Shown: positions 27,923 through 38,209, counted from the first letter of the stretch. The stretch: 64,000 bases of DNA from Rhodocaloribacter litoris (GCF_011682235.2 NZ_CP076718.1:1637141-1701140); one strand, 5' to 3'. The notes: generated by a model from the sequence alone, not told the origin. Translations and numbers: made by a program.

Positions 27923-29719
27923 TCACCGCCCGAGCCAGGCCGCTCGCAGGGCCGCCTGCCCCGGCGCCGGCGCCGCGACCGGGACGATGGCGTAGGCGTC
28001 CGGCAGCCGGGCGTCGAGGCGGACGCGGAACGTCTGCTCCTCTCCCCACCGCCGCACGGTCACCGTCACCGCGTCGCCCGGCTGGAAGGGGCGAAGGAGG
28101 TCGTCGAGCGCGCCGGCCGATACGTCGTTCCCCTCGACGGCGAGCAGCACGTCGTCGAGGTCGAGGCCGGCCTCGAAGGCGCCGGAGCCGGGCCACACGT
28201 CGGTGATCCGCCCGTCGGCGTCAGTGCGCACGCCCAGCCAGGCCGCCGGCCGGGCGGGGTCGGTGCGGCGTTCGAGCCGGAGGCCGGCGTGCGCCAGGTA
28301 GCGGTCGTAGTCCACGTCCTCGGTGCCGTAGATGTGCGCGTCGAAGAAAGCCTGAAAGCTCGTGCCCGTGACGTGTTCGAGGGCCTGCCGGAAGCCGTCT
28401 TCGGGGACGCCGCGCCCCTGCTTCGCGTAGGTCTCGTTGAGGTAGCGGATCACGTCGTCGAGCGAGCGGGTGCCGCCGGTGCGGGCCCGCACCTCCAGGT
28501 CGAGCAGCATCCCCATCACCTTGCCCGCCGTGTAGAACGAATAGAAGGTGTGGGGCGGGGCCTGCCCCTGCTTGGCCCAGCTGTCGAAGCTCGTCATGGC
28601 GATGCTCGTCACCTTCCGGCCCGGCTCTAGGTCGAACCGGCGGATCGTGGCGGCCATCTCGTCGAGAAACCCTTCCTCGCTCATCAGCCCGGCCCGCAGG
28701 AGGAAGACGTCAGCGTAGTAGTCCGTGATGCCCTCGAAGATCCACATCTGGGTGGTGTACTGCGGCTGCGCATAATCCGTCGGCAGGAGGGGGGCCGGGC
28801 GGATGCGCTCGACGTGCCAGGCGTGGAAGAACTCGTGCGAAGCCACCCCGAGGAGCGCGTTGTACCGGCCCGGCGTGGCGGCGGGGTCGTCCGGGCGGGT
28901 AAACGCCTCCGAGGGGCCGAGGACGATGGAGGTGCTGTTCTTGTGCTCGACGCCGTGCCCGAAGCGGTAGGGCAGCAGGTGGTACATGAACAGGTAGCGC
29001 CGGAACGGCACGTCCCGCATCATCGCCATCTGCGCGGCGACGATCCGGCGGTGGTCCTCGATGAGCGCCGCGTCATTGACCGGCAAAGTCCCCTGGATGG
29101 CGATCTCGAAGGTGGCCCCGCCCTCCTCGAAGGTGAGCAGCTTGAAGTCCGGGCTCATGAGAATGGGCGAATCGACCAGCTCGTGGTAGTCGGCGGCCAC
29201 GTAGGCGCCGAGGGCCGCGTCGTAGTCGAGCGCGGTGGCGACGCGCCAGTCCTCGGGGTGATGGAGCACGACGGCCACCGGCTCGGTCATGCGCCCGCGC
29301 ACGTTCATCAGCGCGGTGATGGGGTTGAGGTAGGCCTCCCGGGCGTCGAGGTAGCTGGCACCGGCGTCGAGCTGGCGGGCGTAGCTCCGGTACGTGGCCA
29401 CCACCTTCGCCGCGTCGCCCCGTTCGACCCGCCAGGTGTTCTTGTCGATTTTCTCGAACGGGAGCGGCCGCCCCTCGCCGTCCTCGGCGGCAAACCCCAC
29501 CACGTCCTTCGCGTAGTTCTGCAGGATGTACCGGCCGGGCCGCCACTCCGGGATGCGAAAGTCGACGTGCGGGGCGTCGTGCCCCGTCACCTCGAGGCGG
29601 ATGTGGAAATAGTGGGCGTTCGGCGTGCCCCAGCCGACGTGGTACGTGAGGGCGGGTTGCCGGGCGGATGCAGTCATCGCAAACAGGAAGATGGACAGGG
29701 TAAGAAGCAGGGCTTTCAT
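27923..29719 (-). CDS. M61 family (glycyl aminopeptidase-like) metalloprotease with PDZ domain
   Basis: The 598-aa exported peptidase starts at 29719 with a signal peptide (MKALLLTLSIFLFAMTASA). The N-terminal domain is beta-rich (FRIPEWRPGRYILQNYAKDV, typical of M61). The catalytic zinc site is SHEFFHAWHVERIRP near residue 305, with the Glu ligand in WIFEGITDYYADVF about 35 residues later. A C-terminal PDZ domain (AFEAGLDLDDVLLAVEGNDV) follows. M61 enzymes such as glycyl aminopeptidase trim small N-terminal residues. The upstream in-frame extension to 30082 lacks similarity. Confidence 0.9.
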   Translation of the reverse strand: MKALLLTLSIFLFAMTASARQPALTYHVGWGTPNAHYFHIRLEVTGHDAPHVDFRIPEWRPGRYILQNYAKDVVGFAAEDGEGRPLPFEKIDKNTWRVERGDAAKVVATYRSYARQLDAGASYLDAREAYLNPITALMNVRGRMTEPVAVVLHHPEDWRVATALDYDAALGAYVAADYHELVDSPILMSPDFKLLTFEEGGATFEIAIQGTLPVNDAALIEDHRRIVAAQMAMMRDVPFRRYLFMYHLLPYRFGHGVEHKNSTSIVLGPSEAFTRPDDPAATPGRYNALLGVASHEFFHAWHVERIRPAPLLPTDYAQPQYTTQMWIFEGITDYYADVFLLRAGLMSEEGFLDEMAATIRRFDLEPGRKVTSIAMTSFDSWAKQGQAPPHTFYSFYTAGKVMGMLLDLEVRARTGGTRSLDDVIRYLNETYAKQGRGVPEDGFRQALEHVTGTSFQAFFDAHIYGTEDVDYDRYLAHAGLRLERRTDPARPAAWLGVRTDADGRITDVWPGSGAFEAGLDLDDVLLAVEGNDVSAGALDDLLRPFQPGDAVTVTVRRWGEEQTFRVRLDARLPDAYAIVPVAAPAPGQAALRAAWLGR

Positions 29720-30141
29720 CAGAGCGGCACGGGCGGATAAAGGGAAAACGCCGGGCCTTACGCCGCGGCGCTTACCCCGGATCCCGCCCGCGGGGAACGC
29801 CCGGCGCCGGCCCGCGTGTTTCCGTGGCGTATGGGAGCCCGGCTTCCAGTTCACATGGGGCGTACGCGCACGGCTCGTCGGCCTGTCCCGCCGGCTACCC
29901 CGCCGTGCCGGAACTCGCCGGGGCCAGCGTACGGGGGCTTCGGCTTCGCATGAGGAAGGGCCGGAGAAACCCGATACGAGCCCATCCTCCTCACAGGGTA
30001 CTTCGAAGGAGGATGGGGGGCAAAAACCCGGGCAGGGGGAAGCATCCGGAGGGATGGGCTTGTATATTTTCCCACGCATCACGCCATAACACCGTGACGG
30101 GTAGCCGCACCCGGCCCTCTCGCAACCAACCCGACTTCGCC

Positions 30142-32487
30142 ATGAAGACGCGCTTCCTGATCTGCCTGCTCCTGCTGGTCCTGCCGGCTCCTGTGCTTGC
30201 CCTCACCCCGTCGTCGCCCGTGCCCCGGGCTGCTTTCGGCGCGGCGGTGGCCCTCACGGGGGACCTCCTGTTCGTCGGAGAGCCCCAGAGCTTCAAAGAC
30301 CCGGGGACGGTGCACGTCTACCGGCGCAACGGGGATGCCTGGACGCTCGTGACCCGGCTCACGGCCTCGGACGCCGAGGTGGGCGACGGCTTCGGACAGG
30401 CCCTGGCAACCGACGGCGAACGGCTGGCCGTGGCGGGCGGTGCGGCGGTCTACGTCTTCGAGCGCTCCGGCGACACCTGGACCGAAGCGGTCCGCCTGGC
30501 GGCTCCCGGCGAAGGGGACGCCTTCGGACAGGCCCTTGCCCTCGGCGGCGACCACCTGCTCGTCGCTGCTCCCGGGCACGACGCACGGCGGGGCACCGTC
30601 TACGTCTTCGCACGGGGCACGGAGGGCGCCTGGACCGCCGCGGACACCCTGCACGTCGACGACCTCCGGCCCGGCGATGCACTCGGCAGCGCCCTGGCCC
30701 TCGGCGGCGACCGCCTGCTCGTTGCCGCCCCCGGGCGCAACGAGGGCGCCGGGGCCGCTTTCGCCTTCCGCCGCGAGGGCGACAGGTGGGTTCGGGAAGC
30801 CGTGCTCGTCCCGGCCGGGGCCGGGCCGGGTAGCCGCGCAGGCAGCGCCCTGGCCCTCGACGGCGACTACGCCTTCCTCGGAGCCCCCCGCCACAACGGC
30901 TTCACCGGAGCCGTCTTCACCTTCCACCGCCATGCGGACGGGACGTGGACCGAGTGGGCATCGCTCGCGCCCGAAAAGCCCGGGGAACGCGACTTCTTCG
31001 GCGCGGCGCTGGCCGCCGGCGGCGGCCTCCTGTGGGTCGGCGCCCCCGGCACGGGCGGCTTCGCGGGACAACTCACCGCCTTCCTTCCCACCGGCGAAGG
31101 GTGGACCCCCGACCGGACCGTACAGGCCGGCACGGTACGCCCCGGTGACGCCTTTGGCAGCACCTTCGCCGTGTCCGCCGACCTGCTGGCCGTGGCCGCC
31201 CCCCGCGACGACTACGGCGAGGGCAGCGTCCACCTCTTCGCCCGTATCGGCCGCAGCTGGCACCCACAGGCCTTCCTGATCCACGAAGCCGAACCGTTCC
31301 CCGCCCTCACCGGCGAACGGGAGCCCTGTGCCGGCGGTTCGGCGGCCGGCTTCGACTGCCGCGACGTCGACCTGCTCGCTTTCATCCCGAACCGGGACAT
31401 GGACATCGGGCGGGGCGTCCGCCTGAACGACGTCTGGGGCTGGACCGACCCCGAGACGGGCCGCGAGTACGCCCTCGTCGGGCACATGGAAGGCACTGTC
31501 TTCCTCGACGTCTCCGACCCCACCCGCCCCGTCTACCTGGGCACGCTCCCGATGCACGAAGGCGCCACGGGCAACACCTGGCGGGACATGAAGGTCTACC
31601 GGAACCACGCCTTCATCGTGGCCGACGGCGCCGGGCCGCACGGCATGCAGGTCTTCGACCTGACCCGCCTCCGCCGCGTCGAGAACCCGCCCGTCACCTT
31701 CACCGAGGACGCCCACTACGACCGCATCGCGAGTGCCCACAACATCGTCATCAACGAGGAGACGGGCTTCGCCTACGCCGTCGGGGCCGGCATGGGCGGC
31801 GAGACGTGCGGCGGCGGCCTGCACATGATCGACCTCCGCGAGCCGAAAAAGCCCCGCTTTGCCGGCTGCTTCGGGCACGAAGGGACGGGCCGCCAGGGCA
31901 CCGGCTACATCCACGACGCGCAGTGCGTCGTCTACCGGGGGCCGGACGCCGACTACCGGGGCAAGGAGCTCTGCTTCAGCGCCAACGAGACGGCCATCAG
32001 CATCGTCGACGTGACGGACAAGGCCAACCCGAAGGCCATCGCCTCCGGGGCCTATCCCAACTTCGGCTACGTCCACCAGGGCTGGCTCAGCGAGGACCAC
32101 CGCTTCTTCTTCCAGAACGACGAAACGGACGAACTCAACGGTAACGTGGACCGCACGCGCACGCTCGTCTGGGACCTCGCCGACCTCGACGATCCCATCC
32201 TCGTGAAAGAATACTTCGGCCCCACCTCGGCCACAGACCACAACCTGTACGTCCGCGGCCACCTGATGTACCAGACGAACAACGCCAGCGGCCTGCGCAT
32301 CCTGGACGTGAGCGACCCGCTCAACCCCGTGGAGGTGGCCCACTTCGACACGACCCCGTACGGGAAAGACGTGGCGGGCTTCAACGGCACCTGGAGCAGC
32401 TACCCGTACTTCGAGAGCGGAACGATCGTGGTCACCAGCCGGCGCGAAGGCGTCTTCCTGCTGAAAAAGAAAGACATCGACCTCTGA
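30142..32487 (+). CDS. Secreted choice-of-anchor B family protein with FG-GAP propeller
   Basis: The protein is 781 aa with a signal peptide (MKTRFLICLLLLVLPAPVLA). Residues about 25-380 form FG-GAP-type repeats (FGQALATDGERLAVAGGA, LGSALALGGDRLLVAAPGRN). Residues about 400-781 carry LVIVD-type repeats of the choice-of-anchor B family (VFLDVSDPTRPVYLGTLP, LRILDVSDPLNPVEVAHFDT). The C-terminus lacks a T9SS tail despite the family name. The start is set by the signal peptide, since the frame is open far upstream. It is probably surface or periplasmic; ligand unknown. Confidence 0.8.
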   Translation: MKTRFLICLLLLVLPAPVLALTPSSPVPRAAFGAAVALTGDLLFVGEPQSFKDPGTVHVYRRNGDAWTLVTRLTASDAEVGDGFGQALATDGERLAVAGGAAVYVFERSGDTWTEAVRLAAPGEGDAFGQALALGGDHLLVAAPGHDARRGTVYVFARGTEGAWTAADTLHVDDLRPGDALGSALALGGDRLLVAAPGRNEGAGAAFAFRREGDRWVREAVLVPAGAGPGSRAGSALALDGDYAFLGAPRHNGFTGAVFTFHRHADGTWTEWASLAPEKPGERDFFGAALAAGGGLLWVGAPGTGGFAGQLTAFLPTGEGWTPDRTVQAGTVRPGDAFGSTFAVSADLLAVAAPRDDYGEGSVHLFARIGRSWHPQAFLIHEAEPFPALTGEREPCAGGSAAGFDCRDVDLLAFIPNRDMDIGRGVRLNDVWGWTDPETGREYALVGHMEGTVFLDVSDPTRPVYLGTLPMHEGATGNTWRDMKVYRNHAFIVADGAGPHGMQVFDLTRLRRVENPPVTFTEDAHYDRIASAHNIVINEETGFAYAVGAGMGGETCGGGLHMIDLREPKKPRFAGCFGHEGTGRQGTGYIHDAQCVVYRGPDADYRGKELCFSANETAISIVDVTDKANPKAIASGAYPNFGYVHQGWLSEDHRFFFQNDETDELNGNVDRTRTLVWDLADLDDPILVKEYFGPTSATDHNLYVRGHLMYQTNNASGLRILDVSDPLNPVEVAHFDTTPYGKDVAGFNGTWSSYPYFESGTIVVTSRREGVFLLKKKDIDL

Positions 32488-32684
32488 TGACGGACCCCGG
32501 TCCGGAAGCGGGGATACCCACCCACGCGAAACGGAAGCAACGGGCGCTTTCGAACGTCTATTCCGGACGGACCTTCGTGCCCGGGACGGACAAACGACCC
32601 GCCCGATGAACGGTCCATGGAGCGCGTAACAAATGGCGCTTCCGCTCGTTTACTGCCACCGTGAAATGCATCCCCCGCACCACC

Positions 32685-34076
32685 ATGTCCGTTTCTCCCT
32701 CGATGTATTCCACCCCGTCGTCTTTCCCGGGGCCAGCGCTCCGGTATGCCTTCCTGCTCGTTCTCCTCACGATCCTCGGCCACGGGACGACCCACGCACA
32801 GCAAGCGCGGACCATCACCTTCGAGGAAGCCGTACAGATCGCCCTGGAGCGCAACGCCGCGATCCGGCGTAGCCGCAACAACGTCGGCCTGCAGGCGACG
32901 GTCGTCTCCAGCGAGCGTGCGGACTTCTTCCCCAACCTCAACCTGTCCTCCAGCACGAGCCGCACCTACGGGCTCACCTTCGACCAGACCACCGGCCAGC
33001 TCGTCTCGGAATCGACGGACGCCTTCAATGCCAGCGCGAGCTCGTCGATCAACCTGTTCAACGGTTTCGGGGACGTGGCCTCCTACAACCAGGCCAGACA
33101 TGCCCTCGAAGCCGAGGAATACACCCTGAACCGCACGCAACAGACGGTCCTCTTCGACCTCATCACCAGCTACCTGCAGGTGATCCTGGACCGCGAGCAG
33201 ATCCAGATCCGGCAGGAGGACCTCGAGGCCCAGCGCCAGCAACTGGCACGGATCGAGGAGTTCGTGCGCGTGGGGTCGCGGCCCGTCTCCGACCTGTACC
33301 AGCAGCAGGCCACGGTCGCCTCCAGTGAGCTGGCCCTGCTCGAAGCCGAACGCGCCGCCCAGCTCAGCGAAAGCCGGCTGATCCAGGTGCTTCAGCTCGA
33401 TCCCTTCCAGGAATACGAGTTCGTGGCCCCCTCGGCCGAAGAGATTCCCCTCCTGCCCCGGGAATACGACGCCGAATCGCTGCTTCGCACCGCCTTCGCG
33501 AACCGCCCGGACCTGCAGGCCCAGGAAGCCAGCATCGAGGCCGCCCTCGAAGGCATCCGGTTCGCCCGGTCCGGCATGTACCCGTCGCTGAGCCTTTTCG
33601 GCAGCATCCGCACCAGCTATTCGAGCCGGAACGAGCTCACCTCCTTCGCGGACCAGCTCTCGGACAACCGTGCCCAGTCGTTCGGGATCAGCCTGAGCAT
33701 TCCCATCTTCAACCGGTTCCAGACCCGGACGAACGTCGAGCGGGCGCGCGTGCAATACGAGAACGCCCGGCTGGCCGAGGAGACGCTCGAACTCCAGATC
33801 GCCGCCGAGGTGCGCCAGGCCTACCTGGACTACCAGACGGCCGTCAAGCGGCTCGACGTGACGGAGAAACAGCTGCAGGCCGCCGAGCAGGCCCTGGCCG
33901 TCGAACAGGAGCGGTACAACGTCGGCGCCTCGACGCTCGTGGAGCTGACGCAGGCCCGCGCCACCTACGTGCAGGCCGCCAGCAACCGCATCCAGGCCAT
34001 CTACCGGTTCTATTTCCAGGACCGGCTGCTCGAGTATTACCAGGGCACGCTGAACCCGACCCGGCCGTTGTTCTGA
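32685..34076 (+). CDS. TolC-family outer-membrane efflux protein
   Basis: The 463-aa outer-membrane channel protein has signal peptide LRYAFLLVLLTILGHGTTHAQ. The typical TolC N-terminus ITFEEAVQIALERNAAIRRS is followed by long helices in two structural repeats (YLQVILDREQIQIRQEDLEA, AAEVRQAYLDYQTAVKRLDV) and VGASTLVELTQARATYVQA. It is expected to form the trimeric exit duct for the adaptor and ATPase encoded next. The start among GTG 32661, ATG 32685 and ATG 32703 is uncertain. It is the first gene of a three-gene operon. Confidence 0.9.
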   Translation: MSVSPSMYSTPSSFPGPALRYAFLLVLLTILGHGTTHAQQARTITFEEAVQIALERNAAIRRSRNNVGLQATVVSSERADFFPNLNLSSSTSRTYGLTFDQTTGQLVSESTDAFNASASSSINLFNGFGDVASYNQARHALEAEEYTLNRTQQTVLFDLITSYLQVILDREQIQIRQEDLEAQRQQLARIEEFVRVGSRPVSDLYQQQATVASSELALLEAERAAQLSESRLIQVLQLDPFQEYEFVAPSAEEIPLLPREYDAESLLRTAFANRPDLQAQEASIEAALEGIRFARSGMYPSLSLFGSIRTSYSSRNELTSFADQLSDNRAQSFGISLSIPIFNRFQTRTNVERARVQYENARLAEETLELQIAAEVRQAYLDYQTAVKRLDVTEKQLQAAEQALAVEQERYNVGASTLVELTQARATYVQAASNRIQAIYRFYFQDRLLEYYQGTLNPTRPLF

Positions 34077-34134
34077 CCGGTTCCGGAAGAAACCCGAAAG
34101 GCCCCATCCCGCACACTGAGAATCCACCGAGCGT

Positions 34135-35535
34135 ATGGCTCCCCCGAAGAAAAACGCCACACGTCGCCTGCTTTTCCTCATCATCGGCCTGATCGTGCTG
34201 CTGGTCATCCTGGCGGCCGTCGGGCGGGCCACCGGCCTCTTCGGCACCGGTAACGACGCCGTCGAGGTGGAGACCGCGAGGGCCGAACGGCGCACGCTGA
34301 CCCAGGTCGTGACGGCCTCCGGGAAGGTCCAGCCGGAGGTGGAGGTCAAGCTCAGCCCCGACGTCTCCGGCGAGATCATCGAACTGCGGGTGCGAGAAGG
34401 GGATCAGGTCGAGAAAGGGGACCTGCTCGTGCGCATCCGCCCGGACTTCTACGTGGCCCAGGTGGAACAGGCCGAAGCCGGGGTCCTGCAGGCCAAGGCC
34501 AACATGGCCCAGCGCCGTGCGGACATGCTCACGGCCGAGGTCGAGCTGAACCGGCAGAAGGCCCTCTTCGAAAAGAACGCCATCGCCGAAAGTGACTATG
34601 TGCGGGCGCAGAACCAGTATGAGGTGGCGAAGGCGGCCTACGAAGCCGCCGAGTATGCGGTGCAAAGCGCCGAGGCCCGGCTCCGCGAGGCCCGCGAGCA
34701 ACTCTCGAAGACGGCCATCTATGCCCCCATGAGCGGCACCGTCAGCAAGCTCGACGTCGAGCTCGGCGAGCGGGTCGTCGGCACCAGCCAGTTCACCGGC
34801 ACCGAGATGATGCGCATCGCCCGGCTCGACCAGATGGAGCTGGAGGTCGATGTCAACGAGAACGACGTGGTCAACGTGGCCCTCGGAGACACGGCCCGCA
34901 TCGAGATCGACGCCTACCCGGAGCAGACCTTCCGGGGCGTCGTCACCGAAATCGCCAACACGGCACGCACCACCGCGGCGGGCACGCAGGAGCAGGTGAC
35001 CAACTTCCCCGTCAAGATCCGCATCCTGGACCCGCACAACCTCAACCTGGCCGTCCCGGGTACAGGCCAGGCCCTGCAGACGAGTGAGACCCCCCTCGCC
35101 GACGCCTCGCCCCAGTTCCGCCCGGGTATGAGCGGCACCGTGGACATCTACACCAAGACCGTCTTCGACGTGGTGGCCGTGCCCATCCAGGCCGTCACCG
35201 TGCGCGACTTCGCCCGCCTCCAGCCGGCCGCCGACACGACCCGAAGGGCACGCACCGGGGAAACCGGCCGGGACGACACGGTCTCGACCCGCTTCCCCAA
35301 AGAGGACCTTCGCAAGGTGGTCTTTCTCGTCGAAAACGGCAAGGCAAAGATGGTGGAGGTGACCACCGGCATCACGGACGACACCCACATCGAGATCAAA
35401 TCCGGCCTCTCCGGTGGGGAGGAGGTCATCATCGGCCCGTACCGTGCCGTCAGCCGCACGCTGGAGCCCGGCACTCCGGTGCGGGTGAAGCCGCCCGAGC
35501 AGCCCGGACGCCGACCGCTGGCGGCCGCCAACTGA
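34135..35535 (+). CDS. HlyD/MacA-like periplasmic adaptor subunit
   Basis: This 466-aa adaptor has an N-terminal membrane anchor (LLFLIIGLIVLLVILAAVG, residues 11-30). A lipoyl half-motif (VKLSPDVSGEIIELRVREGD) precedes a coiled-coil hairpin (VEQAEAGVLQAKANMAQRRA to YVRAQNQYEVAKAAYEAAEY). The second lipoyl half (IYAPMSGTVSKLDVELGERV) and a beta-barrel domain follow, with a C-terminal membrane-proximal domain (ISGLSGGEEV-like). It bridges the ABC exporter and TolC. It sits 58 bp after the TolC gene. Confidence 0.9.
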   Translation: MAPPKKNATRRLLFLIIGLIVLLVILAAVGRATGLFGTGNDAVEVETARAERRTLTQVVTASGKVQPEVEVKLSPDVSGEIIELRVREGDQVEKGDLLVRIRPDFYVAQVEQAEAGVLQAKANMAQRRADMLTAEVELNRQKALFEKNAIAESDYVRAQNQYEVAKAAYEAAEYAVQSAEARLREAREQLSKTAIYAPMSGTVSKLDVELGERVVGTSQFTGTEMMRIARLDQMELEVDVNENDVVNVALGDTARIEIDAYPEQTFRGVVTEIANTARTTAAGTQEQVTNFPVKIRILDPHNLNLAVPGTGQALQTSETPLADASPQFRPGMSGTVDIYTKTVFDVVAVPIQAVTVRDFARLQPAADTTRRARTGETGRDDTVSTRFPKEDLRKVVFLVENGKAKMVEVTTGITDDTHIEIKSGLSGGEEVIIGPYRAVSRTLEPGTPVRVKPPEQPGRRPLAAAN

Positions 35536-35625
35536 CCGGGCGAGGCCCTGCGCCGCGCAGGTTGCGCCGGGCCCTACGAGAACCCCCACCCTGCGCCTCC
35601 GATGGCCGAGAACCCGAAGGATCCC

Positions 35626-36384
35626 ATGAGCACCCCCTCGCACGGCAACACCCCGCTGATCCGGCTGATCGACATCACCAAGGTCTACCCGATGGGTATG
35701 CAGGAGGTGCGGGCCCTGGCGGGCGTCTCGCTGGAGATCCATCCAAACGAATACGTCGCCATCATGGGCCCCTCGGGCTCGGGCAAGTCCACCCTGATGA
35801 ACATCATCGGCTGCCTGGACGTGCCCACCAGCGGGGCCTATTACCTCAACGGCCAGCGGGTGAGCGAGATGACCGACGACGAGCTGGCCGAGGTGCGCAA
35901 CCGCGAGATCGGCTTCGTCTTCCAGACGTTCAACCTGCTCCCGCGCGTGAACTGCCTGCAGAACGTGGAGCTGCCGTTGATCTACGCCGGCATCCGGCGC
36001 CAGACCCGCCGGAGCATGGCCGAGCAGGCCCTTCGCAACGTGGGCCTGGGCGACCGCCTCCACCACAAACCGAACGAGCTCTCGGGCGGGCAGCGCCAGC
36101 GCGTGGCCGTGGCCCGCGCCCTGGTCAACAATCCGTCCCTCATCCTGGCCGACGAGCCGACGGGCAACCTGGACTCGAAGACGGGCGAGGAAATCATGCG
36201 CCTGTTCGAGACGCTCTACCGGCGGGGCAACACGCTGCTGGTGGTCACGCACGAGGAAGAGATTGCCCGGCATGCCCGCCGCATCATCCGCCTCCGCGAC
36301 GGCCACATCGAATCCGACACCCCCGTCGAACAACCCATCCTGGCCGAACTCGATCCGGCTGCCCTCGAAACGAGCGCGCATTGA
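35626..36384 (+). CDS. MacB/LolD-type ABC transporter ATP-binding subunit
   Basis: The 252-aa ATPase has Walker [18 protein letters not shown]-loop [11 protein letters not shown], signature [18 protein letters not shown], Walker [14 protein letters not shown] and the H-loop VVTHEEEIA. The spacing is that of MacB/LolD type ATPases. The ATG at 35626 follows GAAGGATCCC, a better ribosome-binding site than that of the ATG at 35602. The matching FtsX-like permease is not encoded next to it: the operon ends here, facing a convergent gene. Substrate unknown. Confidence 0.92.
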   Translation: MSTPSHGNTPLIRLIDITKVYPMGMQEVRALAGVSLEIHPNEYVAIMGPSGSGKSTLMNIIGCLDVPTSGAYYLNGQRVSEMTDDELAEVRNREIGFVFQTFNLLPRVNCLQNVELPLIYAGIRRQTRRSMAEQALRNVGLGDRLHHKPNELSGGQRQRVAVARALVNNPSLILADEPTGNLDSKTGEEIMRLFETLYRRGNTLLVVTHEEEIARHARRIIRLRDGHIESDTPVEQPILAELDPAALETSAH

Positions 36385-36414
36385 CGGATCATCGCCCTGG
36401 ATCCGGACGGACAC

Positions 36415-36437
36415 CCGGCCTCCCGCCGGAAGGCCGG
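36415..36437. terminator. GC-rich hairpin between convergent genes
   Basis: Arms CCGGCCT (36415-36421) and AGGCCGG (36431-36437) enclose a 9-nt loop between the ABC ATPase stop and the PrcB-like stop. No T-run follows, so termination is a weak inference. Confidence 0.35.
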
Positions 36438-36438
36438 C

Positions 36439-36915
36439 CTACCCGACGGTGCAGGGCAACGGCTCGCGCCGGTGGATGAAGCGGGCCTCCCCCGTGGCCC
36501 GGCGGGCCTTGACGGCCTGGTAGGGCACCGCCGGTCCTTCCACCGTGATACACCCGCGCTCGGGCGTGTAAAGCACGTAATGCACTTCGATGACGTCTTC
36601 CTTCTTCTCTATCGCCTCCACCTCCACCCCGTAACCGCCCGACGGCACCGGCACCGCCACCAGCACGATCATTTCCTGGGTGAAATCGACCGGCTTGAAC
36701 GGTCCCGCCGCGTGGAGACGGGTCCGGTAGGCCTCCCAGGCCTCCGGAGTGTAGAGCACGACCCCCGTCGTGTCCGACAGCCGGGCGTTCGGCCCCACCC
36801 CGACGTTCTCGAACGGCAGCAGCTCCACGTCCTCGACGATCACCTCGGCGTCGTCACGCCGGCACCCGGCCGCCAGCACAAGGAGCACCAGCCCGACCAC
36901 CACAACCTTTGTCAT
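36439..36915 (-). CDS. PrcB-C-terminal-domain lipoprotein
   Basis: The lipoprotein is 158 aa with signal MTKVVVVGLVLLVLAAGC. The mature part has a Gln/Glu-Met-Ile-Val strand and GG turn (DFTQEMIVLVAVPVPSGGYG) followed by VEVEAIEKKEDVIEVHYVLY and VPYQAVKARR. This is the pattern of the PrcB_C domain, named after an accessory of a treponemal protease complex. No protease gene is adjacent. The ATG at 36915 gives the lipobox; the longer frame would bury it. Confidence 0.75.
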   Translation of the reverse strand: MTKVVVVGLVLLVLAAGCRRDDAEVIVEDVELLPFENVGVGPNARLSDTTGVVLYTPEAWEAYRTRLHAAGPFKPVDFTQEMIVLVAVPVPSGGYGVEVEAIEKKEDVIEVHYVLYTPERGCITVEGPAVPYQAVKARRATGEARFIHRREPLPCTVG

Positions 36916-37084
36916 CAATAGCCCGTTTGCGGATGGGAGGAATCCTGTGGCCGAACATACGGCAAACCGGGCATATTTGCTCCGGGCGTTCCGGGCCGGC
37001 GGCCTTCCGCCCACGGGGGTAGCGTATGGGCGGCAGATGCCGTATCATTCCGGGCGCGTTTCGTCGTCATCCGTTGCCTTCGCC

Positions 37085-38155
37085 ATGCCGTTCTGCCGCC
37101 GTCCCGTACCGGTCGTCGCGCTGCTCCTCGTCCTGGCCGGATGCCGGAACGAGGGGACGGAACCTCCCCTTCGCGCCCCCGCCTGGGAGGTGCGACCCAC
37201 CGACACGACGGCGCGGCTACAGGCCGTGAGCATCGCGGCAGACGGAACGGTGTGGGCCAGCGGAACGGGCGGCACCTATGCCGTCACCACCGACGGCGGG
37301 GTCACCTGGCGCACGGGCACCGTCCCGGAGGCGGACACGCTCGAGTTTCGCGACGTGCACGGCGTCGACGCCCGGACGGCCTACCTCCTCTCCGCCGGAC
37401 CGGGCGCCGCCTCCCGCATCTACAAAACCACCGACGGCGGCACCTCCTGGACCCGCCAGTTCACCAACCCCGAGCCCGACGGCTTCTTCGACTGCTTCGA
37501 CTTCTGGGACGAGACGCACGGCCTGGCCTTCTCGGACAGCATCGAAGGGCAACTCTACCTGCTCATCACCGAAGACGGCACCACGTGGCGCCGCCTGCCC
37601 CCCGAAACCCTGCCGCCGGCCCTCCCGGGTGAAGGCGCCTTTGCCGCCAGCGGCACGTGCGTCGTCACCCGCCCCGGCGGGCACGTGTGGATCGGCACCG
37701 GCGCCTCGGCCGTGGCGGCCCGCGTCCTCCACAGCCCCGACTACGGGCGCACGTGGACCGTCGCCGAGACGCCGCTCGTGAGCGACACGCCCTCCTCGGG
37801 CATCTACACGCTCGCCTTCCTCGACGACCGGCGCGGCGCGGCCCTCGGCGGCGACTATGCCCGGAGGGACTCGGTGCCGGCCCGCACCGTCGCCACCACG
37901 GCCGACGGCGGCACCACGTGGACCCTCGCCGGGGCGGCCCCCCTGCGCGGCGCCGTCTTCGGCGCCACATACGTGCCCGGCGCTCCCACCCCCACCCTCG
38001 TGGCCGTGGGACCGGACGGCTCCGCCCTCTCCACGGACAACGGCCGCACCTGGACCCGCTTCGACGACGCCTCGTACTGGAGCGTCGCCGCCGGGCCCCG
38101 GGCCGTGTGGGCCGTCGGCCCCGAAGGTCGCATCGCGCGGCTACGCACCCGCTGA
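37085..38155 (+). CDS. YCF48/BNR-like beta-propeller lipoprotein
   Basis: The product is 356 aa with lipoprotein signal VALLLVLAGC (Cys near residue 19). Five or six repeats carry the Asp-box/BNR-type signature TDGG.(S/T)W (TTDGGVTWRTG, TTDGGTSWTRQ, TADGGTTWTLA, STDNGRTWTRF). Such propellers are annotated as YCF48-like or sialidase-related, but no catalytic residues of a glycosidase are evident. It is probably periplasmic or surface-exposed. The ATG at 37085 is set by the signal peptide. Confidence 0.75.
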   Translation: MPFCRRPVPVVALLLVLAGCRNEGTEPPLRAPAWEVRPTDTTARLQAVSIAADGTVWASGTGGTYAVTTDGGVTWRTGTVPEADTLEFRDVHGVDARTAYLLSAGPGAASRIYKTTDGGTSWTRQFTNPEPDGFFDCFDFWDETHGLAFSDSIEGQLYLLITEDGTTWRRLPPETLPPALPGEGAFAASGTCVVTRPGGHVWIGTGASAVAARVLHSPDYGRTWTVAETPLVSDTPSSGIYTLAFLDDRRGAALGGDYARRDSVPARTVATTADGGTTWTLAGAAPLRGAVFGATYVPGAPTPTLVAVGPDGSALSTDNGRTWTRFDDASYWSVAAGPRAVWAVGPEGRIARLRTR

Positions 38156-38209
38156 CCCACCCCCCGCACGAAGCCGTACCGCCGGTCCGCGAACCACCCC
38201 GGAAACAGG

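Noticed and set aside
30079-32343. A 754-codon minus-strand frame opposite the choice-of-anchor B gene.
   Set aside because: It is the shadow of a convincing plus-strand gene; the translation resembles no known protein.
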